Positions 11,326-22,900 of a DNA stretch of 64,000 nucleotides are shown here, piece after piece. Made by a program: the position numbers and the translations under genes. The stretch covers positions 248,001-312,000 of the forward strand of contig BSDZ01000037.1 of assembly GCA_030268105.1 (NCBI GenBank). The letters are read 5' to 3'. Every line of letters starts with the position of its first letter. The first letter of the stretch is position 1. A model generated the notes under the pieces. That model did not search any database and was not told where the DNA came from. It saw nothing but the letters and a program-made list of their open reading frames with translations. Source of the stretch: Volvox africanus. Taxonomy: Eukaryota > Chlorophyta > Chlorophyceae > Chlamydomonadales > Volvocaceae.

Positions 11326-12408
11326 TCAGGACTTCCGCAACAGAGATATTAATGTTAATTTAGTTAGTAGTTTAAGAAAATTAGTTATAAAATGAAATGA
11401 TTACAAGAATAGAATACTGTCAGTTTTTATTATCAAGCCAGACAAATTACACGATTACAAATTTTGCCGATCACGTAGAAGGTTTAAGCGATGATGAGGT
11501 AAGAAGATATTTAGTAAATGCTAAATTATCACCAAGGTTGATATGGGAGCATGCTAAAGGTGAGATTATCTTTAGTCCTAACGGTAAACTGCTATTTGAC
11601 GATAGTGTATTGGATAAAAGCTATTCAAATAATATTGAGGAAGTAAGGTATCAATACAGTGGTAATGCCAAGGGAGTCATAAAGGGTATAGGAGTTGTAA
11701 GATGTGTTTATGTTAATCCTGAAGAGAATAAGTTCTGGGTAGTAGATTATAGAATATTCAACCCCGATAAAGATGGTTTAACTAAAATCGAGCATGTTAA
11801 AGAAATGCTGCGTAATGCTTATCACAGTAAAAAGGTTGCATTTAGCACAGTACTTATTGACAGTTGGTACGCAACGATCTCAATTCTACTTCAAATAGAA
11901 TCTATCTGTAAATACTATTATTGTCCCATAAAGAGCAATCGATTAGTAGATGATAGTAAGGGAGTTAGGAACTACTGTAGAGTTGATTCTTTAGATTGGA
12001 GTACTGATGATATTAGCAATGGGAAGGTTATAAAGATTCATAAATTTCCTAAGGATCATAAAGTGAAATTATTCAGGGTAACTGTTTCTACTAACAGAAC
12101 TGACTATGTCATAACAAATGACATGGATCAAGATTCGCTTGAAGCTGTACAAGAAGAGTATGGGTTCAGGTGGAAAGTTGAGGAATTTCATCGTGAAGTC
12201 AAACAAGTTACGGGTATCGAAAAATGCCAATGTAGAATAGGAAGGATACAGAGAAATCATATAGCCTGCGCTATCATGGTCTGGAATTGTCTAAAAAAAG
12301 TTGCAAATGCTGCTTCTACTACTGTTTATCAAGTGAAAAGCGGGTTATTGCGAAATTATTTGATACGGGAATTGAGGAGCCCTAATTTGCCTTTTGCGTA
12401 AGTCCTGA
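11326..12408 (+). mobile_element. IS4/IS701-type insertion sequence, copy 3
   Basis: A 1083-bp element with the same ends and same CCA target duplication as copies 1 and 2. Confidence 0.88.
11397..12401 (+). CDS. DDE transposase of the IS, copy 3
   Basis: A 334-aa open frame. The second catalytic motif reads LIDSWYAT instead of LMDSWYAT, a private Met to Ile change next to the catalytic Asp. Otherwise it matches copies 1 and 2. Confidence 0.88.
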   Translation: MITRIEYCQFLLSSQTNYTITNFADHVEGLSDDEVRRYLVNAKLSPRLIWEHAKGEIIFSPNGKLLFDDSVLDKSYSNNIEEVRYQYSGNAKGVIKGIGVVRCVYVNPEENKFWVVDYRIFNPDKDGLTKIEHVKEMLRNAYHSKKVAFSTVLIDSWYATISILLQIESICKYYYCPIKSNRLVDDSKGVRNYCRVDSLDWSTDDISNGKVIKIHKFPKDHKVKLFRVTVSTNRTDYVITNDMDQDSLEAVQEEYGFRWKVEEFHREVKQVTGIEKCQCRIGRIQRNHIACAIMVWNCLKKVANAASTTVYQVKSGLLRNYLIRELRSPNLPFA

Positions 12409-12783
12409 CCATTCTTCTTTGCTACATCTTCACAAAAGATCATCATTCTTGAACCAATTCCCTTATTGGTCAAATTTTCTTTGACTACAACGCGCTGCAT
12501 TTTACAGATTTGGCCTTTCGGTACTTATACAGCAGTAGCAATTAATTCTAAACCATTTAGGCCAATAACTTGAATATGCTCTTTTTCTGCTAATAATTCA
12601 GATTCAGAAAAACTCAAACCTAAAGGTTTACGCAAAATGCGTTCCCTTTAAGCAATTGCCTTTTTATATTCAGAACTGCCATATTCTATAATTTTAAAGT
12701 TAATCTCTTAAAGCATAATAAATTTACCTAATAAAACAGTTTTTATCAGTTTAATAATAATCGTAACAGCATGGTAAATGGTT

Positions 12784-13040
12784 CTAATAATCAACTTTGA
12801 AAAAATACAATCCTTCGGCAGGAGCAGTAGGAGCTCCATTTGATCTATCTTTCTGCTCCAGTATTTCTTTTATTTTTTCCGGTGGCCAAATACCCTTTCC
12901 TACCTGCAGCAGATTACTGATTATATTCCGTACCATATGGTGAAGAAATGGAATATCAGAAACATAAATTTCTATATTCTCCCCCTTTCGGATAATTTCT
13001 ATATTTGAAATGGTTTTTATAGGGGAACTAGACTGACACA
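12784..13040 (-). pseudogene. truA: TruA C-terminal fragment, longer copy in unit 3
   Basis: The TruA frame extends further upstream here than in units 1 and 2. It reads CQSSSPIKTIS followed by IEIIRKG and [10 protein letters not shown], ending in [15 protein letters not shown]. At about 13036-13042 it is fused to the coding sequence of an unrelated lipoprotein in another frame. The N-terminal and catalytic parts of TruA are missing, so this is a join of two bacterial gene fragments. Confidence 0.85.
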
Positions 13041-13270
13041 CTTTTAGCAACTACCGGTTCGGCTATAATTGCATTCTTTGAAATCGTATAAGAACGAGCT
13101 TTCTTTTCTCTAAAAGGATTGCTTTTACCAGTGGAAAATAAAGGTAATTTTGCTGCTTCCACTTCAAGTTTTGGGGTTAAATCGACAAGATTTTTTACTT
13201 TTGTACTCCCTATGTTATCACAGCTTGCTAAGTAAAAAATAGTTAGCAAGAATGCAAAGATTTTATTCAT
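13028..13270 (-). pseudogene. Lipoprotein N-terminus, BamB-like by position
   Basis: An 80-codon frame starts with a lipoprotein signal: MNK, a hydrophobic stretch, then the lipobox LASC (Cys at residue 17). The protein would be exported and lipid-anchored. It is cut by the fusion to truA. In many proteobacteria a YfgM-like TPR gene is followed by bamB, which encodes an outer-membrane assembly lipoprotein. The YfgM-like remnant directly upstream (13305-13546, 34 bases away, same strand) is why I suggest BamB. Too little of the mature protein remains to prove it by sequence. Confidence 0.45.
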
Positions 13271-13304
13271 AATATATACCTAATATAAAAAAGATTTATT
13301 AATT

Positions 13305-13546
13305 TTATGCCTTAATAGAAATTCCAGCAATAATAGCTTTTGCTTGTTCCTTTATGATTGCTGAAGCTCGTGGTAGCTTAAGGGTTTCAATTGCATACTG
13401 CTTTGCTAAGTCCAATTGGTTATTTTTTCAATAAAACAACGATTTTAACAGAGTAGCTGTTGCGTAAAAAACCTGCGAATCTTTAGTAAAATATTGTAAA
13501 TATTCTCTTACTTTATTTTCCTGTTCATTGCATCTTCATCTCTTCG
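13305..13546 (-). pseudogene. YfgM/TPR-like protein C-terminus
   Basis: The frame reads VREYLQYFTKDSQVFYATAT, then NNQLDLAKQYAIETLKLP and AIIKEQAKAIIAGISIKA before a TAA. This is the alternating helix pattern of tetratricopeptide-like proteins such as YfgM/DUF2659, a periplasmic partner of the Sec/Bam machinery. An in-frame TGA at 13428-13430 breaks it. The upstream part is replaced by an unrelated frame at about 13546. The identification is tentative and rests on the helical pattern and the neighbouring lipoprotein. Confidence 0.4.
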
Positions 13547-14442
13547 TGGTCCTATTCCCTGTTCTTTAGCAGCTTCTAATTCAGTAAGTTTATTTTGATA
13601 ATAAGTCTCAAGCAAAGCCGGCATTTCCTGCGGAGCAATGTCTCTCCTGTTAAAATGCTCTTCTAGAACCTGCATATTACGCTTTATATTTTGTTCTGCT
13701 TCCTCACTTATGGTATCATAATGTTTTTCCCGCGCTATGAACTGGTCCTCTCCGAGTATCTTTGTTTTAAGCCGTTCTGCCTTATCAATCATACTAACCA
13801 TTTCTGAGTCTTTCGCATATTCCCTCATGTATTTCTCACCCTTAAGTACAGGATTTGGATTATCCTTGTCAGCTTTGGTTAGCTCCTGATAAACTTTATG
13901 TTGTATTTCTTGCTGGGCTAGTGCTCTATACGCCTCTAAGTTTGAATCGCCGCCAACTTTAGCCCTAGCAATAAATTCTGGCGATATTACACTTTCTCCC
14001 TTAAGTTTGCTTTAACTATCTATTTTCATTGCTACCGGTTGATACTCTTGTTCTCTTGCCCTATCTGCCAGTATTTCATTATACGTCTGCAAGCGGTAAT
14101 TTTCAGCGTCTTTATTCATATCAATATTATTCCATGCTCCGCCGGCAAAAGTATTACCGATAGCTTTAAGAGTTTCATTATCGCTTTCACCCACAACTTT
14201 TCTATACGCCTCATGTTTTAAATTCTCATATCCAACATATAATTCTTCCCCAAGCTGTTTCTGCTTTTCTTTTTCAAGATTCTGTTTAATTTTAACTTTA
14301 TGTTGCAGCTCTTTTAGTGACCTAAAGGTAGAATTATGTTTACCAAGAAGCCCTACCCCTCTTTCTGATAATGCCTGATAGGCATCAACATAAGCTTCTG
14401 CATATTTCCTTGAATAATCAGCATCATCTGCCAGCTCCCGCC
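13508..14442 (-). pseudogene. Unknown charged helical protein fragment
   Basis: A single minus-strand frame from about 14442 to 13508 is interrupted by one in-frame TAA at 14012. It reads RELADDADYSRKYAEAYVDA at its start and contains EEAEQNIKRNMQVLEEHFNR later. It is rich in Glu, Lys and Ala and is predicted helical. It could be the C-terminal region of a large conjugation or helicase protein of the kind found in Rickettsiales genomic islands, but I see no diagnostic motif. Both ends are joins to unrelated frames. Confidence 0.45.
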
Positions 14443-17400
14443 AGGATTAAAAAACAAGGTGCAGCAAGAAAGCTTGAAATTGAAAAAGATGCTGACGTAG
14501 CTACAGCCCCTAAGTTTACTAAAAAAGTTGTTGTCCGCAGTAAAGAAAAACTTTCAACGAAAGAAAAATTTCAAACTAAAGAAGGAATTGATTCAGAAAC
14601 TGTAACCGGACAACAATTATGGTCTAAATTAGTTGGATATACCCAATCAGGTAGTACAGGTACATCTACTAACCCGCAAGGATTATCGATTCCGGAAATT
14701 TCATTGTACGAAACATCGTTAGAAAAAAATGCGGTACGACAATTTCCGAGCCAACGAATAGTTTATTTAGAAAAGAAGCCGTCAGGTATATACGCACCTA
14801 CTAGTGCAGACGGTTATGACACCCTACGAGGGGTACCTGAATATAATAAGGTACTTAAACAAAGGAAACCTTTAGATGCTCAACACCGGGTTATAATAGA
14901 CAGGGAACTGCTAATACTTAAACAACTCGGAGAGTTACAAGTAATCCTAGGCCGTTTTACTGCTTTAAAAAACAATCCTAATGTAAGTCAGACTGTAGAA
15001 AGGTCTAGCATGTTTAGTATGCTGACCGACGTAACAACGGACGGATCGCTATATGATAAGGCTAAGGATAGCGCAAGTAAAGGCGTTGATCTGGTTTTTT
15101 CCGATTTTTTCTCAATAATTGACTTTTTTTATAACCCCGGATTTGACAAAGAAAGCGGGCTTGATCAACTGCTTGATAATATTAAGTCTAAATCAGGCAA
15201 GCTTTGGCTTGGACATCTGGGAACGGAAAAGCTCCTTAGTGAGCTTAATAACTTCATGCGATCATTATCAATAATTGAACCGGATGGGATGCTCAAATGG
15301 AAACAGCCTGAGGAGATTAAAGAAATAATAAGAACCCAATTTGATAAAATTCCTGCGAGTTTATTTGTACCGATATTACCGTTAGAGCCGGTAGTGCGGC
15401 TTTGTTAAGTGTAATGCCGAACAACCCCGATGTTATCCCGGTTATTATGTCTAATATTGAGGATTACTTATCATCGGATCCGGAATTTCTACCAACTTTC
15501 AAGAATAAAATTGAGGCAGAAATATCCTCGTTTTCTAGCGAGTTACAAGTTATCGGAAAACAACTAAGACCAATTGAAGAAGCGGTAGAATTAGCGGAAC
15601 ATATCAAACAATCAAGTAATCAAGAGCAAAATGTTTTAGAACAACGTGATAGGTATTCACTTGGGGATAAGGATATTGAAGGTATTGTGGTTGATTCGAG
15701 ATTAGATTTCATTAAGGATAAAATTCAAGCTCTTGAAAGTGTAAATTTGCTAGGGCTCAATCCACTTTCTCCAAATATTATACAGATTTTATACAAAACC
15801 CGGATTACGCAACTTGAAGATGATTGTAGCAGAAAAGAATCTTTTGCCGGTATAGTAAAAGAAGAAATAAAGGAAGTTCAAGCACTGATAAAGGTTTTAA
15901 GCGGAGGTAGTGGAGAAAACACTGCGCAACGGCAACATGATAAATTAAGAGATATTATAAAAGCAAAACAAGAGAGTATTGCAGAGCTTAACCAAAAGCT
16001 TTTAGAGAGTAAATCCCAAAGCACCGGAGAAAGAGCAGAGGTGCCTATTCAGGGACAATCTGCTGAAATATGGCTTGCTCAAGGAGATAGAGTCAGCAGA
16101 ATCAGAGTTGTTGCAATATCAAGAATTGCAACAACAAACTAATCCTTATGAAAGTTTATGCGAGAAGATATAAGAATAAGAACAAGAGCTTAGTGAATTA
16201 GATAAATCAAAAGCCGAACTATAAAATTTATCGAGTAGAATTAGGACAACAGTTACGAAATTTTTATTTACTAAAATCTGACGAACAACAAAAAATATTT
16301 AGTTTAATTCAACAGGCATATAAATCAAGAAGCGATATATTGCAAGCAATTCCTACCTCTGATACCGCAAGAGTTAATGAAGGAGTAAAGAAGTATAGTG
16401 AGATAATTAATTTGCGTAAGGAATTTCAAAGGAAATTTAACTCGGAAATGAAAAAAGATTTTAGTAAGCTTAAAGCTTTGTTGAGCCCAAGCTCTTTAGA
16501 TAAAACAGCTGATGCGTTAGAAAGTTATGAGAAGTTTAAAGATTTAGCATCAACGATCAGGGCCTATCCGCCACAAGTAAAAAAAGCATTAAAAGAAACA
16601 TTAAAACAACCAAATCAAGATCCTAAACTGGTATTAGAAGCTTTACGGGCTAAAATATCCAAAATTACCGATAAAAAAGTAAAAACTTTTAACAATCCGG
16701 ACAAGCTGAAGGAATGTATAAAAACTTATACAAAATACAAGACTTTAGAAAAAGAAATAATGGAATTCTCAACACCATACAAAAATAGTTATAAACAAGA
16801 TACGTTATTCGGTAAACTGAAGATTTTATTTAATACGGTGGCCTTGCGTAATGACTTAGGAGGGGAAGAATCGTTCCCTTTATGGAAACTGCGTCAGGAA
16901 AAAGGACAGTTAATTAATAAAAGGCTCGAGCTAGAATCTATGCTTCCTGATTTACTTCAGGCGCTTATCGAGCTTAGTAACAGCCCTGAAGAGTGGTTTG
17001 AGGCAATAAAAGTTTTTTCTGAGGAATACAACGAAAAAGTTAAAAAGCTCTCTCAAAAAGTTCCTGAATTAATTGAAGCCGTCATTGGTTTACAATTTAA
17101 CACAATAGATGATATGGGTGGCAAAGACAAACGACGGGGGAGAGATTACCTTTTGGAAACCATTCTTAAGGGGATAACAATTTCAGCTAAAGGTCAGCAA
17201 GTGCTGCCCAACACTAAGATTGAATGTAAGCATATTGTACAAATGCTCCACATGGAGGGGATTCCCAAAAAGCAGCTGATTGAGGCTATACAAGCTTACC
17301 ACGAACTTAGCAGAGGTGAATTTGATAAATTAGATAGTGAAATATATACTCTACAGGAGTGGATTGAACAAAAAGAACGGGAGCTTTATCAGTCAATGCT

Positions 17401-17614
17401 TTCTGATTATGAAATACAACAGGGAAAAATCCTTGCTCTACGCCACCAAACGCTAGATGATCTGAACCAAGTTATCAGTGAATTTAAAAAAAACCTCTCT
17501 TTACCGGAAAAGGGTAAAGCTAAGTTAGGGGATCGCCAATCCTTATGGCCGGCTACTCTAGAGAAAATATTCCAATTATTGCTTTCATGGGAAGATGCTC
17601 TAACCCTACATTAG
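14443..17614 (+). pseudogene. Large coiled-coil protein gene, frameshifted, units 3 to 4
   Basis: Three successive plus-strand frames appear to be one broken gene: 14443-15408, 15402-16142, and 16081-17614. The first reads KKQGAARKLEIEKDADV and is globular to helical. The second is rich in Glu, Gln and Lys with coiled-coil character (LNQKLLESKSQ). The third equals the coiled-coil segment repeated in units 1-3. Extra damage near 16168-16225 (substitutions and an insertion) adds stops in this copy, so its long open part begins only at about 16340. The family is unknown. Its terminal copy lies next to traW and traU, suggesting it came from a conjugative genomic island. The bases from 17615 to 17863 repeat the fragment seen at 1206-1454. 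Confidence 0.6.
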
Positions 17615-17863
17615 CATTGGCAGTACTTTGCGCACTTGCTTCAGCATTAAAAATGGAAGAAATAATAACAGAAAACGCGCTGCTTGTAAGAATATTCTTT
17701 TTCATATAGGCCCTTTGTTATATATCGTTGAATTGTGATTTGAACTCACTAAAACAGGTTTTACATAGCGCATCTTAAATATCAAGAATTCTTTGGCATT
17801 TCATATTATTTGCTTTTTTATATGTGCGTTTTTGATAAAGAAAAATCAATATAGCTATAAAAT

Positions 17864-18712
17864 TCAAGCAAGCTTAAATTCGATGACCCGATTATGCCCT
17901 GACAAATCTTTGGAAATGACGATTCCGGTAAATGGGTACTCTTTTAAGATATTAATTAAGGCTTCAGATTGATTAAAACCGATTTCTAAAAATACTTTAT
18001 TTTCAGTTTTTAAAAATTTATTTAATCCAGAAATTATCTTTTTATAATTAATAAAACCATTCTCCTTGGCGAAAAGCGCCATTTCTGGTTCATATAATAT
18101 AGTTTCCTGTGCCATATATATTTTATTATCTGGAGAAATGTAGGGTGGATTGCTGATAATAAAATCAAACTACTTACCTAGTAAATTTGAATACCAATCA
18201 CTTTTTATAAACTGAATTTGGGCAATAGTACCATGCAATTTAGCGTTTTCAGCAGCTAGCATAAGCGCTTCATCTGATATATCAGTAGCAATGATTTTAG
18301 CTTGGGGAATAAGAGCTGCAAGCGTAACAGCTATTGCTCCGCTACTTGTCCCAAGATCTAATATTGTAACTTCTTTATCGGTAAAGTTTTTTTGATATTC
18401 TAAAACCACCCTATCAATAATCAGTTCTGTTTCCGGTCTTGGAATCAAAACGTGTTTATTTACTATAAAATCTCTACCATAAAATTCTTTCTTCCCTACT
18501 ATATAAGCTATAGGTTCTAGTAATTTCCGGCGTTTTATATACTCATAAAAAGCTGACTCTTCTTCTTGAGAGATCGCTTCGTTATACCTGATTAACAAAT
18601 CTTCCTGAGTTGTTTTTAATATGGTGGATAATAAAATCCTTGATTCTAATTGCTTCGACGTAAAACTTTCAAGTTCCAGGGCACCCCAGGCTAAAGCTTC
18701 TCTTACTAACAT
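17864..18712 (-). pseudogene. prmC: PrmC, copy 4, nonsense-broken
   Basis: It carries the shared TAG before NPPY (at 18170), but the C-terminal frame is intact as in copy 1. One private change gives GFINYKK instead of GLINYKK. Confidence 0.9.
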
Positions 18713-19575
18713 AATTATTTTTAACCACCTTTTTGTATTTATAATACTTTATTCATCTTTAAATGGGGTATAAAATCCTCCTCAAAATAATCTCCTTCAG
18801 CTTCATAGCCATTTTTTAAGTAAAACTTTACTGCTGTAACACGTGCATGGCAGTAAAGGTTTTTAAAACCATCAGGACTTCCGCAACAGAGATATTAATG
18901 TTAATTTAGTTAGTAGTTTAAGAAAATTAGTTATAAAATGAAATGATTACAAGAATAGAATACTGTCAGTATTTATTATCAAGCCAGACAAATTACACGA
19001 TTACAAATTTTGCCGATCACGTAGAAGGTTTAAGCGATGATGAGGTAAGAAGATATTTAGTAAATGCTAAATTATCACCAAGGTTGATATGGGAGCATGC
19101 TAAAGGTGAGATTATCTTTAGTCCTAACGGTAAACTGCTATTTGACGATAGTGTATTGGATAAAAGCTATTCAAATAATATTGAGGAAGTAAGGTATCAA
19201 TACAGGGAGCCAAGGGAGTCATAAAAGGTATAGGAGTTGTAAGATGTGTTTATGTTAATCCTGAAGAGAATAAGTTCTGGGTAGTAGATTATAGAATATT
19301 CAACCCCGATAAAGATGGTTTAACTAAAATCGAGCATGTTAAAGAAATGCTGCGTAATGCTTATCACAGTAAAAAGGTTGCATTTAGCACAGTACTTATG
19401 GACAGTTGGTACGCAACGATCTCAATTCTACTTCAAATAGAATCTATCTGTAAATACTATTATTGTCCCATAAAGAGCAATCGATTAGTAGATGATAGTA
19501 AGGGAGTTAGGAACTACTGTAGAGTTGATTCTTTAGATTGGAGTACTGATGATATTAGCAATGGGAAGGTTATAA

Positions 19576-19878
19576 TGTTAAGGAGATAAAGGAAGTATAA
19601 AGCTGCTATGAAGTATTACAGAGGTCAGAGGAGGTCAGATGTATAAGACACTAGACGATTGCTAGCTGTTGGGTGACTATTGCAGAGTTTATGCACCCTT
19701 AAATTCTATTATTGCCTGCTGTTAGCTATTCCAAGAGTTCCGCCCGGTTGTCCTCTCGGATGGCTCCACTTAACTCTAGGACAGTTCCAAGCTCCTTCTC
19801 TAGGACAGCTCCGAGCTCCTTCTCTAGGACAGTTCCAAGGTTGTGGCAACCAATGTTTGCACCGTCCAAGACTTAACA
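19576..19878 (-). repeat. 3' LTR of the copia element
   Basis: 303 bp, identical to the 5' LTR by direct comparison. The TGTAA motif is at 19616-19620 (complement), about 40 bases before the LTR's sense 3' end, a fitting place for the green-algal polyadenylation signal. Confidence 0.95.
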
Positions 19879-19887
19879 CGCCCCCTC
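19879..19887 (-). promoter_or_regulatory. Polypurine tract of the copia element
   Basis: In the sense direction the 9 bases before the 3' LTR read GAGGGGGCG. This short purine-rich run is in the position where plus-strand DNA synthesis is primed. Confidence 0.7.
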
Positions 19888-19900
19888 GGTGCAAACCTCA

Positions 19901-22900
19901 CTAGACTACACCCATGGAGGCACGGCACCACTTGAACTTGGCTTCACCCAAGGCCTTCGTCATCACATCAGCCACCATCTTCTCCGTAGGGCAGTACCTA
20001 AGCTCAACCTCCCCACTTGCGACCCGCTCTCTGACTAGATGATGCATCACATCAATATGCTTGGACCGCTGGGACGTCATAGGGTTGTTGCTGATATTCA
20101 TCGCCCCCTGGGAATCCACCTTAATAATCGAGGGGGAGGTGCCGATCTTCAGATCGTCAGACAGCTTTGACAGCCAAAGGGCTTCTCTCACCGCACTGGA
20201 AAGAGCTTGATACTCTGCCTCCACTGATGATGCTGCCACGGTACGCTGCAGCTGGCTGCTCCAACTTATCGCAGTACCGTTCACTCGGAAAACATAACCA
20301 GTTGTTGACCTGCGGGTAACAGTGTCTCCTGCCCAATCCGAATCACTGTAGCCATCCAGCTGCAGCCCTTGTCCGCCAGGAAACCGAAGACCCATCTCCC
20401 GAGTACCCGCCAGGTACCGCAGCACTCCCTTTGCCGCACTCATTGCAGCGCGGGTAGGCTTAGCCATGGACCGGGAAAGCACACTCAGGGCATAGGCCAG
20501 GTCGGGACGTGTACTCACTGCAAGGTAGTTAAGTTCTCCCACCAGAGCTCGGTAAGGCGTTGGGTCCTCCAGCAGTTTGCCTTCATCATCAGTCACTGGG
20601 GCAGCCCTTGTACCCATTGCCAGAGGAGTTGCCCGATCTTTGGCACCCAGCATGTTGTGCCGCTCCAGAATCTGCTCAATATAACGAGATTGACTCAACA
20701 CAATATCGCCATCCTTCTCTCGACGAATATCCATGCCCAAAAATACTCGTGCCTCCCCTAGGTCCCGAATCTTGAAGCACTGACCAATCGCCTCTTTCAC
20801 CTTCCGCACCAATTCTAAATCATCTGAGGCCACACACGTATCATCCACATGAACCAATGCAACCACCACTCCCCTTTCATCAACCTTCAGAAACATAGCC
20901 GGATCTGATTTAGACGGGAACAGCCCAATCTCGGCAAACTTCTCACACAACTTATCATACCAGCACCGTGGGGCCTGCTTTAGACCATAGATGGACTTAT
21001 GCAGGTGACAGGCCAGGCCTGGAGTTTCCGACTCGTACCCCGGTGGCTGCTCCATCCAAAGATCCTCCTTCAGTTCTCCATTCAAGAACGCAGTCGTCAC
21101 ATCTAGCTGGTGAATGGGCATTTTTCTAGCCGCTGCTACCGCTAAAAGGACTCGAAAAGATGAGCTACGGGACGTAGGCGCAAAGAGCTCACCATAATCC
21201 ACCCCCTCGCGCTGTACAAACCCTTTTGCGACCAAGCGCGCTTTAAACCGCTCAACACTACCATCTGGATTGTGTTTCACCTTATACACCCAGCGACATG
21301 GAATAAGCTTCGTGCCTGGCGGGGGTGTTTCTAAGGTCCAGGTTCCATTTGCCAACTGAGAGTTAATTTCGTCATCCATAGCCCTTTTCCACTCGCTGGC
21401 CTGCGCCCCAGACACCGCTTCAGCATAAGTGTTGGGCTCAGACACTTTGGTGGCGGCAGCCACATGGACCCGGCCGGCAACAGACCTAGGGTCCTCACTG
21501 CGCCACCACTCGGACGGCCGTTTTCGATCACGGACAGGGTACCTAGACTCAAAGACACCACCCCCTGTTGGTCCACCGCTGTTATCCCCTGAACCTCCTG
21601 CACCAGTAGAGGATCCGCCACCTTGGGTGTGAGGGGCCGGTTCCCACTCATCATTATCATCATCATCATCACTATCACTATCAGAATCAGGCGTACTGTC
21701 TACGGGGTTGCGCCAGCTTACGGACTTCTTTGCACGACTAGCTTGCTGTGCTTTCTCACCGACATTCCGCTCATCAAAGGTGACATCAGAGTGCACCGAC
21801 ACTACATTGTCTGAAAAAAGGATACGGTACTGGCCTGCATCGCCGTACCCAACCAGAACACCCTTGCGACTTACCGGATCTAATTTATTGCGCTTCTCCT
21901 TGGGGATATGGACATATGCCGTACATCCAAACACACGCAGATGACTCACATCAGGATGTTCCCCTGAGAAAGCTTCATACGGGGTGCAGGGCCGACCGGA
22001 CACAGGTGAAATATTCCGAAGGTAATTCGCCGTAGAGACAGCCTCAGCCCACATGCATTGGGGAAGTTGAGACTCAGCCAATAGAGCACGCATCTTCTCT
22101 AACAGAGTCCTATTCAAGCGCTCAGCAGCTCCATTCTGCTCGGGGGCATACCCCACCGTAGGCCCATGCCGAATCCCTTTCGTACGGAAAAACTCCTGCA
22201 GGGGACTGTTAATGAACTCACCCCCTTGATCAGACCGTACCTCCTTGACCCGAAAACCACTGTACGTCTCCAGCTGATTCACCATAGTCATCACCTTGTC
22301 CTTCACCGCTTCCTTGGTAGGTGTAAAGGCTACAGCCGAAAAACCAGTATAGTCATCCAACAAGACAGTTAGGTAGAGGGAACCCGTTGGTGTTCGCTCA
22401 GGCATCGGACCACAAACATCAAGATGAATAAGAGCTAGTGGTTGATCCACCTTATGCCCAGTTGATGGGAAGGGCCCTCGGCGCTGCCGTGACATCACAC
22501 ATGGCTCGCACACACCCGCATCTCCGGCTCCCTTCACCTGCTCCTTTGCAAAACGCACCCCTGACACCATGCCTTCACCCACCAACCTCTCAAGATTACC
22601 TAGGCCAAGGTGTCCATACCGGCGGTGCCACAAGTCCATTGATTCAGATGCAGACTTCCCATGAGCCACTCCACCAAAAGGCTGGGTGTATCTCAACCTG
22701 GAAGCAGACCTGGGAATCGAAAAACATGATAGGGCATACAGGTCGCCCAAGCGCTGGCCCGTCAGAATCTTCTCACCACCCTTGCGCATAGTGACTTGGC
22801 CATCCTCAAAGCAAACTGACCCACCCTGCTTATCCAGGGCAGCAACTGACAGCACATTTGCAAAGCTGTCAGGAACAAGATACACCTCTTCCACCGTCAC

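Larger units (their letters stand above)
11193..12716 (-). pseudogene. GNAT acetyltransferase split by IS, copy 3
   Basis: Same layout as copy 2: C-terminal part 11193-11325, IS 11326-12408, N-terminal part up to the ATG at 12716, with the early ATG CTT TAA stop. Confidence 0.8.
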
